DNA of 64,000 nucleotides from Heterocephalus glaber. Taxonomy: Eukaryota > Chordata > Mammalia > Rodentia > Bathyergidae. The stretch's first letter is position 1; every line of letters begins with the position of its first letter. The notes beneath the pieces are model-generated. The model did no database searches. It was not told the DNA's origin and saw nothing but the letters and a program-made list of their open reading frames with translations. Of this stretch, positions 22,450 to 34,000 are shown piece after piece. Location: the NCBI RefSeq assembly GCF_000247695.1, contig NW_004624865.1:871825-935824 (forward strand), given 5' to 3'. The position numbers and the translations under genes are program-made.

Positions 22450-22557
22450 AGGTAGCCGGGTGCAGTGGCACACGCCGGTCATCCCAGCCTGGGAGGCTGA
22501 GGCAGGAGGATCGCTGTGAGTTGGTGGCCAGCCTGGGCTCCAGAGCGAAACCCTGTG
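22450..22557 (+). repeat. B1 SINE
   Basis: AGCCGGGTGCAGTGGCACAC ... TGGGCTCCAGAGCGAAACCC; a small internal deletion. Confidence 0.87.
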
Positions 22558-23120
22558 GATGGCAGTGCTTCTCAAAGTGTGGGTCTTGAGGGATTTGTTA
22601 AAACGCTCATTCCTGGGCCCCCCTTAGCCCTAAGTTGGCAGCTATCGCAGAATCGATCGGGGCCTCTCTGACTCCAAGTTCTTTCAGATTCCCTTCAATG
22701 CTGTGAGCAGGAGGAGCGGAGCGGCTGTCAGAAGAACACAGGCTTGGTGACTTCAACCTGCAGCGGTTATGTGAAGCAACACAATGGGAATCACAGCCAG
22801 GGAGCCCCATGGGGCACGGGCCCGGCGAGACAGCTGACCTCCCTTTCCTTCCTGCCCCGATGCATTTTTCCCTTCGACCAAATATTCCTTCTGTGACACC
22901 CACAGGCGAATGAGAAGCTTGCTCTCAAGAGCCACAGGGCCCCTGGGCGTCCCTCAGTTCACCCCACATCAAGACCAGGCAGCTGGCTAGCAACCAACTC
23001 TTATTCATTTTTAAATCCAGGCAGTCCAGAGTGCTATGAGCACTTCTATCTTTTAAAAAGTAGGAAAAGGAAAAAGGAAAGAAAAGAGAAAAAAGCCTGC
23101 AATCTTATTTAAAACAAATC
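22558..23120. other. Intergenic, nothing recognised
   Basis: Unique sequence with an A/G-rich tract at about 23055-23095. Confidence 0.4.
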
Positions 23121-23252
23121 TGAGCCGGGCATGGTGGTGCACACCTGTCATCCCAGCACTCGGGAGGCTGAGGCAGGAGGATTGCTCCAAGTTTGAGGTC
23201 AACCTGGACAACATAGTGAGATCCTATCTCAAAAACGAAACAAAACAGAAAT
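23121..23252 (+). repeat. B1 SINE
   Basis: GAGCCGGGCATGGTGGTGCA ... GAGATCCTATCTCAAAAAC. Confidence 0.9.
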
Positions 23253-23321
23253 CCAAAAGAGGGAAGAAAGGTATTTACTGCAATATTGTATGTCACACAG
23301 GTAAAAGGTAAATGGTAAATA

Positions 23322-23517
23322 CTGTTTCCCCCAAAATAAGATGTAACTGCAAAATAATCGGCCTTGCAAACTAGAGATCAAAACTGCTCACCCAGTCTCC
23401 ACGCCTCACCTGCCGCGCAGAGGAGCAGCCGAGGTGCAGAGCACTGTGGTGTAACTCCCTATCACCACGGTAACGACCAGGCCTTTCCCGCTAGATCTTA
23501 TTTTCCTGGAAACACAG
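23322..23517. mobile_element. TA-flanked non-autonomous DNA transposon (MITE), copy 2
   Basis: CTGTTTCCCCCAAAATAAGA at one end, TCTTATTTTCCTGGAAACAC with AG at the other, TA duplicated at both borders. 196 bp, no ORF. Confidence 0.75.
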
Positions 23518-23582
23518 TACTACAAATGCAGTGCTAGTGTCTCTCACTGTGCTGGATGCTTAGCATAATATTGAGCAATGCC

Positions 23583-23755
23583 CCTGTTCTGGGGTCTTTC
23601 CACCGAGCTCCATCCCCAGCCCATTCTATTTTTTTTATCGTGAGCACAGTTTTGGTAAAGTCACTAAGTTGCCCGGACTGGGCCTGGACTTTCGATCCTC
23701 CTGTCTCAGCTTCCCAGAGTGCTGGGTTACAGCTGTGCACCGCCATGCCTGACTG
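23583..23755 (-). repeat. B1-dID dimeric SINE
   Basis: Antisense, diverged ID half CACCGAGCTCCATCCCCAGC. Confidence 0.83.
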
Positions 23756-24126
23756 GCCTCGCCCTCTGATTGGAAAACTCCTATCCATCCTGTGAAGCCC
23801 GGTTGAAATGCCTCGTTTGTGAAGCCTTCCTGACCCCTGCTCTTCAGGTGCTCCCCCGTTTGTGTACTCAGCTGCAGACACCAGTGAGAAACAATCGCCT
23901 TCCACGCGCCTCACACCTCAACCAGGAGCGGCCTTCAGGGATGGCCTGGGTGGGCACGCACCGGGGGTCCCAGCCCCGTCTCCGCCTCGCCCCACAGACC
24001 TGAGCCTGGAAGAGGATGCCGGCCAGCTCCTCCTCGGCTGGAGTGACCCGAAGCCCACACGTGGGGCACTGTCGCGCTGCTCCTGCGGGTGCCGGAGTGG
24101 GGGCCCCTGGGAGGAGGCGGAGCTGG

Positions 24127-24187
24127 TGCGTGGACACGGCGCTTGTGCAGCAGGCGGCGAAACCACTGAGCTAAACCCCTGGCCGGG
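24127..24187 (-). repeat. ID SINE, truncated
   Basis: CGCTTGTGCAGCAGGCGGCG ... GAGCTAAACCCCTGGCC; the tail end (GTACC) is missing. Confidence 0.8.
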
Positions 24188-24299
24188 GCTTCATCCTCTT
24201 TACGTCCCACCCCTCCCTGCAGCTCTTGGCCCCCTTCCCATTTGCAAAAGCTCTGCCTGCCCGTTTCCCATTGTGTGCCTTCTGTTTTGCGCTTGAGCT

Positions 24300-24850
24300 T
24301 ATAGTTTGTTGTCATAAAGACGAACCATGCGATACTTAAGCTTGTGTGTCTCATGTATTTCTCTTCACATTACAGTCCCAGGTGCACCCGTTTTCCTACA
24401 CATGACTCAGGCTTATCCTTCTTTATGGCAGAGTAGTGCTCCATGGTGTGTAAATACCACACACATTCTTGTTCTTTATCCCTTCATCTCCTGATGGGCA
24501 CACAGGCGGCTTCCAAGAGTTAGCTATGATGACTTGTGCTGCTGTAAACACGGTGTGCATGGATCCCTGTGAGGTGATGTCTTTAACCCTTTGGGGAAGA
24601 CACCGGGACGGGGCACAGCTGTGTCAAATGGAAGTTTCAGTCGTAGTTTTTGAGGAATCTCCACACTGATTTCCACAGTGGTTGCACAGTTTACACCCCC
24701 ACTAACGGTGGAGAAGGGCTCTGTTCTCCCCGCCGACATGTATTACTGGCTGATTTCTCGGTGATCGCCGTTCTTTCTGGGTGAGATGGGATCTGAGTGT
24801 TGTTTTGCTTTGCGTTCCTCTATTGGGCAGCGAGGTTAAACATTTTTTTC
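24300..24850 (-). repeat. L1 LINE ORF2 3' end, antisense
   Basis: Contains CTCCATGGTGTGTAAATACC, CATCTCCTGATGGGCACACA, TTTGAGGAATCTCCACACTG and CCACAGTGGTTGCACAGTTT, classic antisense L1 words. Confidence 0.85.
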
Positions 24851-24879
24851 AGGAGCGCCTTAGCTCCCCTCCGGGTACG

Positions 24880-25260
24880 GTTCTGCGTTTAGCCACACAA
24901 GGGCGCCGCTGAGCCGCGCCAGCGGCCGCCGGTGCTCAGGAAGGACGTGTCTTCCGGTCTCAGGCAGAGCACCGAGTCCTTGGCTTCAACGCGTACGGAG
25001 GAGAGTGCGCATGCGCCTGGACCAGTGGCCCCTGTAGAGACGCCGAAAAGGAGTGCGCATGCGCCATGGCTGCCCTTGCAGGGCTACACCGGGTGCGGAG
25101 GTGAGTGCGCATGCGGTAAGGCTGGCGCGCGGCACCTCCCCTCGAGTGCATCAGACCCCCCCGAGACGCTGTTTCCCAACATGCAGGCCTCAGAATAAGG
25201 AACGACTGCCAGGCGGCTGCATAAATGCGCAGGTCGTGCAACTGTGGAGTCGCACACATA
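24880..25260 (+). promoter_or_regulatory. CpG-rich block with three NRF1-type sites
   Basis: TGCGCATGCG occurs at 25006, 25054 and 25106, 48 and 52 bases apart. An ATG at 25066 opens MAALAGLHRVR and runs into CGGAG|GTGAGT, a near-perfect donor at 25100/25101. Looks like a CpG promoter with a first exon on the plus strand. No downstream exon is identified, so a transcript is unproven. Confidence 0.4.
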
Positions 25261-25365
25261 GGTCCTAAACTGGTAACTCTGAGTCAGCTCTGTGTCGGGT
25301 GCCCACGGCGATTTCCTGGTTCTCGCGGCTGTGTAACTTTGGTTACGCCAGAGTGCCATTGTGGC

Positions 25366-25530
25366 CAGGCGGGATGGTGCACGCCTAGAAGGCTGAGGCA
25401 GGAGGATCACAAGTTCGAGCCCAGCTTGGACAACTTAGTGACTTTGCGAGACCCGGTCTCAAAATTTAAAAAGGGGTTAGAAATGTAGCTCAGTGTTAAG
25501 CCCTTGGGTTCCAGCACCAATACAGCTCCC
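25366..25530 (+). repeat. B1-dID dimeric SINE
   Basis: Dimer with part of the B1 left end deleted; ID half GAAATGTAGCTCAGTGTTAA. Confidence 0.84.
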
Positions 25531-25679
25531 CACCCCAAGAGATCAGAAGGTCGCGTATTCCTGTTCGTGAGAAGAAAGGGGCGGCCTACGGTGAATGGAT
25601 ATCACGTCTAAGATGAGGCTGCAAAGCAACCCTGACTTGCTGACACAGATCTGGAAGGCCCCGCTCTTTTCCCTCGGAC

Positions 25680-25698
25680 AGCCAGCAGGGGGCGAGCG
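25680..25698 (+). promoter_or_regulatory. CTCF-like site
   Basis: AGCCAGCAGGGGGCGAGCG fits the CTCF core on the plus strand. With the minus-strand site at 21.74 kb it makes a divergent pair. Confidence 0.45.
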
Positions 25699-25789
25699 CT
25701 GACTGACAGCTGGTGCTCGGGCTGCCCGGGAAGCCCCTCAACTGCTCCAGGAAGATATCTGCCTGGGCCAAACAAGGCTTTGCATCACT

Positions 25790-26020
25790 TCAGACCAATC
25801 AGAGGTCTTGATTTGGACCAGAGCAGTCCTGAATTCATACCAATTAGCAGCCTAGGATTTGGGCCAATCAGCTGCCTCAAATGTGAACCAATCACAGGCC
25901 TGCCACTGCTATATAAGCAGCACTCTGGGCTGCCCCTCAGGTTGTTCTGATGGAGCCAGCAGTCGTTTGCTGGGTGCAGTCCAGCACCTGTGCAGAGTGC
26001 TGTCATGATGGTCCGGTAAG
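25790..26020 (+). promoter_or_regulatory. CCAAT-repeat/TATA promoter-like element, possibly an LTR
   Basis: Five 22-24 bp units start at 25795, 25818, 25840, 25864 and 25888; four begin CCAAT, the second is CCAGA. TATATAA follows at 25910-25916, and a consensus donor CCG|GTAAGT at about 26020. Repeated CCAAT units ahead of a TATA box are typical of LTR U3 regions, but TG...CA ends and a primer-binding site were not found. No retroviral gene is seen nearby. Confidence 0.5.
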
Positions 26021-26765
26021 TCCTGTCATTTGTCCCAGGGCCAGTGGGCCTGGGAAGATCCTGTGAGTGTATTTGGGATTCTCTCCCTGTGCAGGGTGGG
26101 CAGAGTGGGTTGCTCATTTAAAAAGCTGAGAACACTAGGGTAGGGGAGGACTGAAGAGTTCTAGAATCTGACAGAGACCTGCAGCTGGGTCAGTAGACTG
26201 GGAGACAGACGAGGGTCAGCGACAACTGGTGGAGACAGGAGGGCTGCTTATAGCAAGCAGATGGCCTCAGCTGGCTCCAGATCTAGGCTGCTGATTGGTC
26301 CAAGTCTGCGGCAGTAAGGTGGGGGACCGCGGGAGGGTGGAGCAGGTCTCCTGCAGCCCCTCAGTGACTGGCTGTGTGGTGACAGTTCTGTCTCTCAGCT
26401 CAGCCCAGCCTCACGCTCCTCCAGCCCATCCCTTGGGATCTGGGAGTCACAAGGCACCAGGAAAGCCAGCAGGGGTTTCCAGTCCTTGTGCCTCAAAGCC
26501 AGGGTGTGAACCTGCAGCCGGGGCTCTGCCACATCAACAGCTGCAGACCATGGCCAGCTCCATAGGGCGCCGTCCAGGGACATCGCCTAGGCTGCGTCCT
26601 CCCTCAGCTCCTCACACGTGCCCCGACCTCACCTCGGTGAACCAGGGCAGGGGCCACTGCCGCTGCACCACCTTATACAGTTCCACTTGAGACTGAAAAC
26701 ATTTCAGTGCTGACTGGCTTGAAAACCATCACAAAGAAATTACAGCAGCCTGTGTGCTGCTTCTT
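26021..26765. other. Intergenic, nothing recognised
   Basis: Downstream of the promoter-like element; an ORF at 26295-26690 has no family resemblance. An inverted CCAAT (ATTGG) lies at about 26295. Confidence 0.35.
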
Positions 26766-26946
26766 CCTTTGGCGCGGAGGACTGAACTGAATGAAGGGCT
26801 TCTGCACTGAGCTACATCCTCAGCTCTTTTGTTCTTTTGAGACAGGGTCTGGCTAAGTTGCCCAGGCTGGGTTTGAACTCAAGATCCTCCTGCGTCAGCC
26901 TCCCAGTGAGCAGGGACTACAGGCACATGGCACGATGCCCAGCTTA
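26766..26946 (-). repeat. B1-dID dimeric SINE
   Basis: GAGCTACATCCTCAGCTC then TTTTGAGACAGGGTCTGGC; antisense. Confidence 0.86.
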
Positions 26947-27814
26947 GCCTGTGCTCTTACAAAAAACCCTAGGGCAAGAATAATTTTCAAAAAAGATTTT
27001 CTAAATTAAGAGTCAAAGGGAGCAAAACAATGCAATTGTGCCTATTTTAATTTCCCTTTCCTTGTGATGTCTGAGGCAAGACACAAGCTTTTAAAAAGCA
27101 TACTCCAGAGAGCTGACTGAGCCCTGGTTTTAGGGTGGGAAGGGCAGCAGAGCAGCTTTACTGTCCTGGGCACACAGCTTCTGGTGGTTCCTATACATCC
27201 GCACCGCCACCCACACCCACCCGCATCCAGACCCTGAACTGGCCCGACTCCGACTGCCGAGGCACACGCGCCCCTCGCCGGCCTTCCACCCTGGGTCTCC
27301 CCTCCACATGACGGTGCTGCTCCAGCCGCGTCACCGACCTGCACACCCGCGGCCCTCTGAAGGCCCACTCCCAGGAGGCTGGCTGGAGCGTCGCAATCCA
27401 CATTCCAGACGCTGCCCGTACCCTACAGTGCTCTAAGAAACAGTACAGGAAATAGAGTATTACACACTGGAGCACTGCTCTGCCATAAAGGAGAAACCTG
27501 AGTCCCCTGTAGGAAAAGGGATGCATGCTGAGACCGGGATGTTACAGGAAATAAATCAGGCTTAAATATCGCATGGTTTCTCTTCCCTGAGAAAGTCAGC
27601 AAAATAAAAGATCACAGGAAGCAGGGAGATAGATCTTCTGCAATGGGAAGGGACCAAAAGAGGGGAGCTGCAGGGAGGGACAAACAAAGAGTCAAGATGT
27701 GTTACACACACGGACCGACCTCCCAGGATGTGTAAGTGTAAGTACCACCCACATATGCGAAAAACTAAAAGAAAGAAAAATGTCAGTGTAATTGTGCAGT
27801 AAGACAGGTGCTGC
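26947..27814. other. DDX1 3' flank
   Basis: Unique sequence just past the polyadenylation signal. No second AATAAA-containing extension of the transcript is evident; none of the ORFs is recognisable. Confidence 0.4.
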
Positions 27815-27917
27815 CATGAGAATGCAGCCGGCAGGTTTATTTTCACCAGGCGGCTCCTGGCCTGCAGAGCTTGTATGATGCACGGTGCGCGCGCAGTGTG
27901 CCAACTCGGGCCACAGC
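27815..27917 (-). terminator. DDX1: DDX1 3' UTR and polyadenylation signal
   Basis: A single AATAAA (TTTATT on the plus strand, 27836-27841) lies about 76 bases after the stop codon. Cleavage is inferred near 27815-27825. This implies a very short 3' UTR, as in other mammals' DDX1 as far as I recall. Confidence 0.75.
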
Positions 27918-28048
27918 TCAGAAGGTCCTGAAGAGCTGGTTGGGGAGGTAGCCCAGGTGCAGGAAGGAGGTCTGGGCCTCCTTCTCCAGGGCAGCCAGCT
28001 CCTGGACGGTAGGGGCCAGGATGTCCACGTGGCCTTTGTAGTTCCCAC
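27918..28048 (-). CDS. DDX1: DDX1 coding exon 26 and stop (residues 698-740)
   Basis: 131 nt coding [20 protein letters not shown] through the C-terminal [12 protein letters not shown], then TGA at 27920-27918. Acceptor CACGCAG. Confidence 0.98.
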
Positions 28049-31000
28049 CTGCGTGGCACAAAGCACACAGCCACGTCAGGGCCGTCTGACACTCGGACTG
28101 GCCCGGACTGACCCTGCTTCCCGCCTAGGAGCACCCTGCCGGCCTTGCTTCTCTGCAGCACCCCAGCAATATCTCAGCGGGAATGAAGCCCGGGGCCTCA
28201 CCGCATCCTTGTCCCTACCGCCTCTCCACCTGCACACGGGCAGCTTAGCTGAGTCAAAAGCGATCGAGAACCAGGGGAGGAAGGGTGTCCTGGGCACAGG
28301 GAACGTAAACCGGGCTGTCACAGAGCCAAGTTAAAGGCTTTCGGGGCGGGGCTGTAGCTCAGCAGTGCAGGCCTGCCTGGCAAGCACGTGGTCCTGAGCT
28401 CAATTCCCGGTACCAATAAAAGACTTGGGCTCCTTGTTCAAAACCACCGAGTGTACTGCCGCTTCTTAATAATTCCACATGACGCCCGAGTATGCGTGTG
28501 ACAATAATACTTGACAGGAGACAGCTCAGCTGCTGTCCCTCACCCACTGTGACCAGAACAAGAGCGGTGGAGACTATGGACAGTGTAGTGAGCGGTAAGG
28601 ACAGAGCAGCACACCGACACGAGCCCGCCCCTCTGCAACCCTCGCCTACACTGAAATCAGGCCAGAAACGGCCCACGCTTACCCCCGGCGGCCCTTTTCT
28701 GACCGTAGGTAACCTTCCCGTCAAACTCATCCAGCGGAACCTTTATGTCTGGCTCCACCTGAGAAATGGTGCAGTTCAGGTGTTCTTCTATCTCAGACAG
28801 CAGCTACAGAGAGGGGAGCAAGGAAAATGTTGTCAAAAAAAAATTTCACTTGGACAGAGCTGTACTTTAACAGCATTAAAGCAAACCACGAGCCTAGAAG
28901 GCTCCGTGTGTGGGAGTTGGGAGCCCGCGCCAGCGACGAGCTGATGGACCACTGCTAAGGTAAGCATCGCCTCCTCCCCCGGCCCCAGCGGAGTCCGAGT
29001 CCGAGTCCAGGCCCGGCTCCCCCCGGCTCCGCCTGGCTCCACCCTCGGCAGTGGCGCGTGCTCACCTGCATCTCGTTGTACCAGATGGTGCAGCCACCGT
29101 CCTCCTTGAGCCGGGTGTTGTAGCAGCCCTTCCCGCGGCTGCTGCACACGTGGTACCACACCTGCGGAGCACAGGCACTGGGCAGCGGAGCAGGCCTCCA
29201 CAAGGTCTGCATCACCTTGAGAACACTGCCCTCCCTTAAGGCTCTGGGGAACAGCTCACATACCGCCTCCAGCTACCACCTCTGGGAGGGGCTCGATACA
29301 CGGATCTTGTGAGTTTTGGGAGGATAATCAAAGATTTTCCTAAAATAGGTGTCAGCTACAGACAGGAGTTCTCAGACAAAGCACGAATGAACAAGTAAGT
29401 ACCAGAGAATGCTCCATCAAGACCAGAATCAAAAATAAAGGAGAAACATCTCATATATGAGGATAATACAGAAAGCAGAGTAAAATGTACAACTGGCACA
29501 TGTGGGCAACAGGTACTCAGGGATGTTCTTGTATAAACTTGCAGGTACGCTAAAGTAAGTTCCCTCACCCCACACAGCCTTCTGTGGCACCCGTGCCAGA
29601 GGACTTCACTATTGTTTCCTGAAAAAAGTTACATTAAGGCTATTAGGCAAAAACCACAGTGTGCAGTTTTTCTTTTCTAAATCTTATCCTATTGTTTTTC
29701 TACTCAAAGAGTATAGAGAAAAAGATGCCATAAAAAGTTCATTTTTATTCCATATGTAACTGAATCCAATTTAAATGAAAAAAACCAAACAGCCTTTTCT
29801 TTCCAACCTCTAAATCACCATCCACACAATGGTTAAAGCAGAACCCCGGAAAGATTACCTTTTCTTTTTCGGTCGCCACCAGAGAAATGGCCAGTCCCAT
29901 CCTGGAAGGAAGGGGCAGAAGTCCCCGTTAAGAGTCTGCTCCCAAGTTAGAGCAGAGAGGGGAAGGGCAGCAGTACCTTTCTGCTCTCCCTACGCGGCCG
30001 ATGCGGTGCACGTAGTTCTGCTTCTCATCAGGCAGGGTCACGTTTATAACTAAGCGAAAAGAACATCACCGAGTGCCATTAGCATACACGAGGAAGCTTT
30101 ACTTAGATTATGTAGAACTGAAGCATAAAAGTCTGTTTTTACCGTAAGGAACACCGTGGATATCAATCCCTCTGGCAGCTACGTCTGTGCAGATCAAGAA
30201 TCTTACATCTCCTTTCTAAAGAGAACAGAGAAAATGTAATCTGTTAGGAAATACACTAAAAATGAAAGCAAATATTACCTTTCCACTATGTAAAACCGCG
30301 AATATCTAAAGGTTTCTACCAGATAAGAGGTTCAGAGACTTGTAATTTCTGAAGTTTTTACACTGCTATGAATCATGACATTACAGATGAATAAATCAGT
30401 AACTAGATAAATCTTGTTTTTCTCTTACTGACATCAAAGATATTAACTCACTGCTCAAATTGGGCCTTTAAATATCCTCAATCTTTAGAAATATCTTTGG
30501 AACTTCAAGAGAAAGATAAGAACAACATGCAGGCACATACGCAGAGTCTTTACTCGCATACTGAAGTAAGTCTGGAATGTAGTTGAGGTCACACTTCCAG
30601 TGACCACAGTCCAGGCCTTACAGAGGGAAGAGGAGCAGCCTCTGGTGCTCTCCAAGGAAATACAGGCGCTTGGGGCCGCCTGCCCTGCAAGAGGGGCTGG
30701 AGGACGGAGAGGGCACAGCGCCCCAGGAAAGCGGAACCGTCACAAACGTGGGGCTGAACAGGGTGTGCGGGAAGGCGTAGGAGCGGGGGAGAAGCCACTG
30801 ACCCTTAGTTCTCATTGGCCCAAGCCTGGCAAGGTCCACTGTGAGCAATACAGAAACAAAGCCCACCTGAGTCCACAGCCCCTCATTCCATGGATCCACC
30901 TTGAGACCACAGTGAATAAAATAAACCAGACACACCAGCTCAAGTATCAGATGGCTTCTCTTATATGAGAATCCCAAAGTAAAAATAAAGAGCAAAATAA

Positions 31001-34000
31001 AGGATAGATAATAGGAAAAAAACAACCATTCTAGTACCGTCTTCAACTGATCTACAAGTTCTCTACAGATAATGCTACAGACTTTCTTTTTGGTACTGGG
31101 GATCAAGCTCGGGTCCTTGCGCTTGCACAGCAGGCAGCGAAACCAATGAGCTAAATCCCCGGCCCCACTACAGACTTTCTTAAAAAAAAATCAACTCACT
31201 GACATGGCTTTCCTGTCCAATGATACTTCTACAGTTATCTCCCAAACATTAAAATATTCCTAACTGAAAATTCTTTTAATAGTGCTGTGTGCTGAGAGAA
31301 CATGAAATCCAGCATTTGAGTCAAAGATGCCTAATCCCTGCCGTGACAAGGATAAACCAGTCAGAGCAGGAATATGCTGGAATTTCTAGGTCAAGAATTG
31401 CCTCCATATTAAGTGGCAAAAAAAAAATTAACTGGCACTAAGACTAGAATTAATTCCCCTCTTAGGTATGAAAGAAATGTTGACAACTGAACATGAGTAC
31501 CTTGAATCTTTCCAAGTTCTGCTTTCTCTCGTGAGGCTTCCTGTCACCATGAAGACAAACACACGAGAACTGGTGTCCTTTCTTATCAGGGCCTGGTGAG
31601 AAACACACTTGAAAGTTTGACCTTGGAAAACAGAAGGCCCACGACTAACAGAAAGCCAGTAGAATTCAGGCTTCAATGTGCCACAGAATTCTCTGAAAAT
31701 CTATACCCCAACTTGCAATTGACCATGAGTAACACCATCTCTGACACAGGCAAAATGCCATTAGAATAAATTCTGAGGAGCATTAAAATCAACCCTTCCT
31801 GGTCTGCAGGAATAGGTGAAGCAGAGTGCCAGCTGAAGTGCACATGACACAGGGAAGCTCGCTGTTCTGTGCAAAACTACGAACAGAAGAGCTCACTCTT
31901 AGAAGAAGCGCACCATGAAGTCCTCGCCTTTCTGACATGGCACTGTCATCAGGGACATGGCAATCCAGGTTCCTGGCTGCAGCAGGTTAGAAGCAGCAGA
32001 CCGGAAGGGCCCGAAGGTGCTACTTCAGAGGCCAGCGCAGCACAGCCAACCTTAAACAGGAAGCGCTGCAAGCAGCTACGGCAAGTAAGTGCAGGTACAC
32101 CTGGAGTGGGGCCAAATGGGATTCTGGAGCCCAGAGCACCACAGGAGACGGCCCAGCAGAATGGTTCCATGGTGGAACCCTCTCTGTGGTAGGTCAGGCT
32201 CAATGAGGCATGCCTGAGAATTCAAGGGAATGAAACATTTTTAAAGGTGTTGATTCAAAATAAGTAGCACAAAAACCAGTTATGTAGAGATGAAGTAAGA
32301 GTGGACCAGAACAACCAGCAGCACATAGCTGAGCTCTTCCTGCACTGTGAACTCCTACTATTGTAATAATGTCTCCACTCAGAATCTGACCGGAAGAAAA
32401 CACTGCAAACCATCACTAACTGTAACAACCGAGCCATCTTTCTGCAGGGCTTGGGAAAAATGTTACTGAACTGCTCCCAGTAATGAGCAGTTAGTGAGAT
32501 CCTTATATGACTGACAGTTCCGACCTCTACGCTGTTGTTCAGGTTCTCCATGTCCTTTTGAGTCTTTTCTCTCTGATGTGACACATGAATACAGACAGGA
32601 GGGTATGAGTCTCCCCCTGTAATGGGCCTCCGCTGTTACCTTGTGCAGGTGTCAATTTTTAGGTTAGATATTTGTCAACATTACATTTTTGAACACAGAG
32701 CAAAAGTGGAAGGAGCTCAGAGCGGATGCTCTAGCCCCGGCTCGGCACTAACACTTCACCATCCCCCGCACCCTGCCCTCTCCCTCCCTCCCTCGTCTTT
32801 GTGCTTTTGGCCTGCAGGTCAATGAGGCAGTCGTCCGAGCCCAGGCCAGTCTGGCGAGCTCAGTGTGTGCTCAGCTCTCTTCCTCCAGGGTGTGGAGGCT
32901 GCACACAAGCAGCACACACACCTTGCCCATACGTGTGCAGACCTGACAGCAGAGATCATCACCAACGCCCGTGAAGGACACCCGAGACCTTTCCTGCCGC
33001 TCCCTCCTCCCACCCTCCTGGGGACGGCCATGTCCTCTGTTCCTCCACGTGGAACAACCAGACTTCCACCCAGACTGCTTGCTATGTTTCCGAGGTCACC
33101 CATAGTGGCTGTGTCCCTTCCTTTCCCCTGCCGAGGATCCCCATGTATTTCCCATCCGGCTTCAGGGTTCTGAGCATCCCACGTGTGCTCCGTTATTTAA
33201 TTAAGCTGCTGTGACTGTTCCTGCTTACAGCTTTGGTTAATGTGAATTCTCATTTATCTCCAGTAAACATTTATGAGCTGAACTGCTAGGCTGTAAGACA
33301 GCAATGTTTAGTTTTGTAACAGACCTAAAGACCTTTTTAACAAAATGGTTATACCATTTATTATTCTGCTCAGTGCTGCAGGAATATCCCAGCTGCTCCG
33401 TATCCCTGACAAACTCTGGTGGTGTATTTAGTTTAGCCTATACAGTGGCATCACACTGGGATTGTATGTTGTGTTCTCAGAAGGGATTAGACATTTTTCA
33501 TGTGATTCCGTACTGAATGTTGTAAGACGCATACGATTTAGAATCAACCACACTAGTGACCGTCTCAATTTTTTTTTTTGGTACCAGGGATCAAACTTGG
33601 GACCCTGCGCTTAAGAGGCAGGCAGTGGAACCACTGAGCTAAATCCCCGGCCCCTACCGTCTCTATTTTGAGTAATAATTCTATCTTACCATCTACTGCA
33701 TCTCTTATTGATACAACCAGGCTAGCTACTTCTGATCCGTGTTTCGCTGGAGTAACTTCTATCCCCTTTCCTTTCACTCCTTCCCTGCCCTCGGGCTCTA
33801 GGGATGCTTGGAGACATCACACAGCTAAGTGCCGCCTGGTACAGCACACGCTGCCTTCCAGCAGGCAACTTTGGTCCCCAGAAAGTGTTGACTCACACAT
33901 TTTTTAGTTTTCCATGACTGACCTTCTCTGTAATTCCTACCATTCCTTTTCCATTTTTCCTTCATCCTTTCTCGGCCTTCTTGGATAAGGGGTTTTCCCC

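Noticed and set aside
21746..22519. 257-codon plus-strand ORF
   Set aside because: It crosses an antisense B1 and a sense B1 and begins in a CpG-rich block; no homology recognised.
26295..26690. 131-codon ORF after the CCAAT/TATA element
   Set aside because: Proline/serine-rich, no family resemblance, and it does not fit the donor at 26020; not called as a gene.
1..27800. MYCN exons or MYCN-associated transcripts
   Set aside because: Expected on this side of DDX1 from other mammals but usually hundreds of kilobases away; no matching sequence seen.
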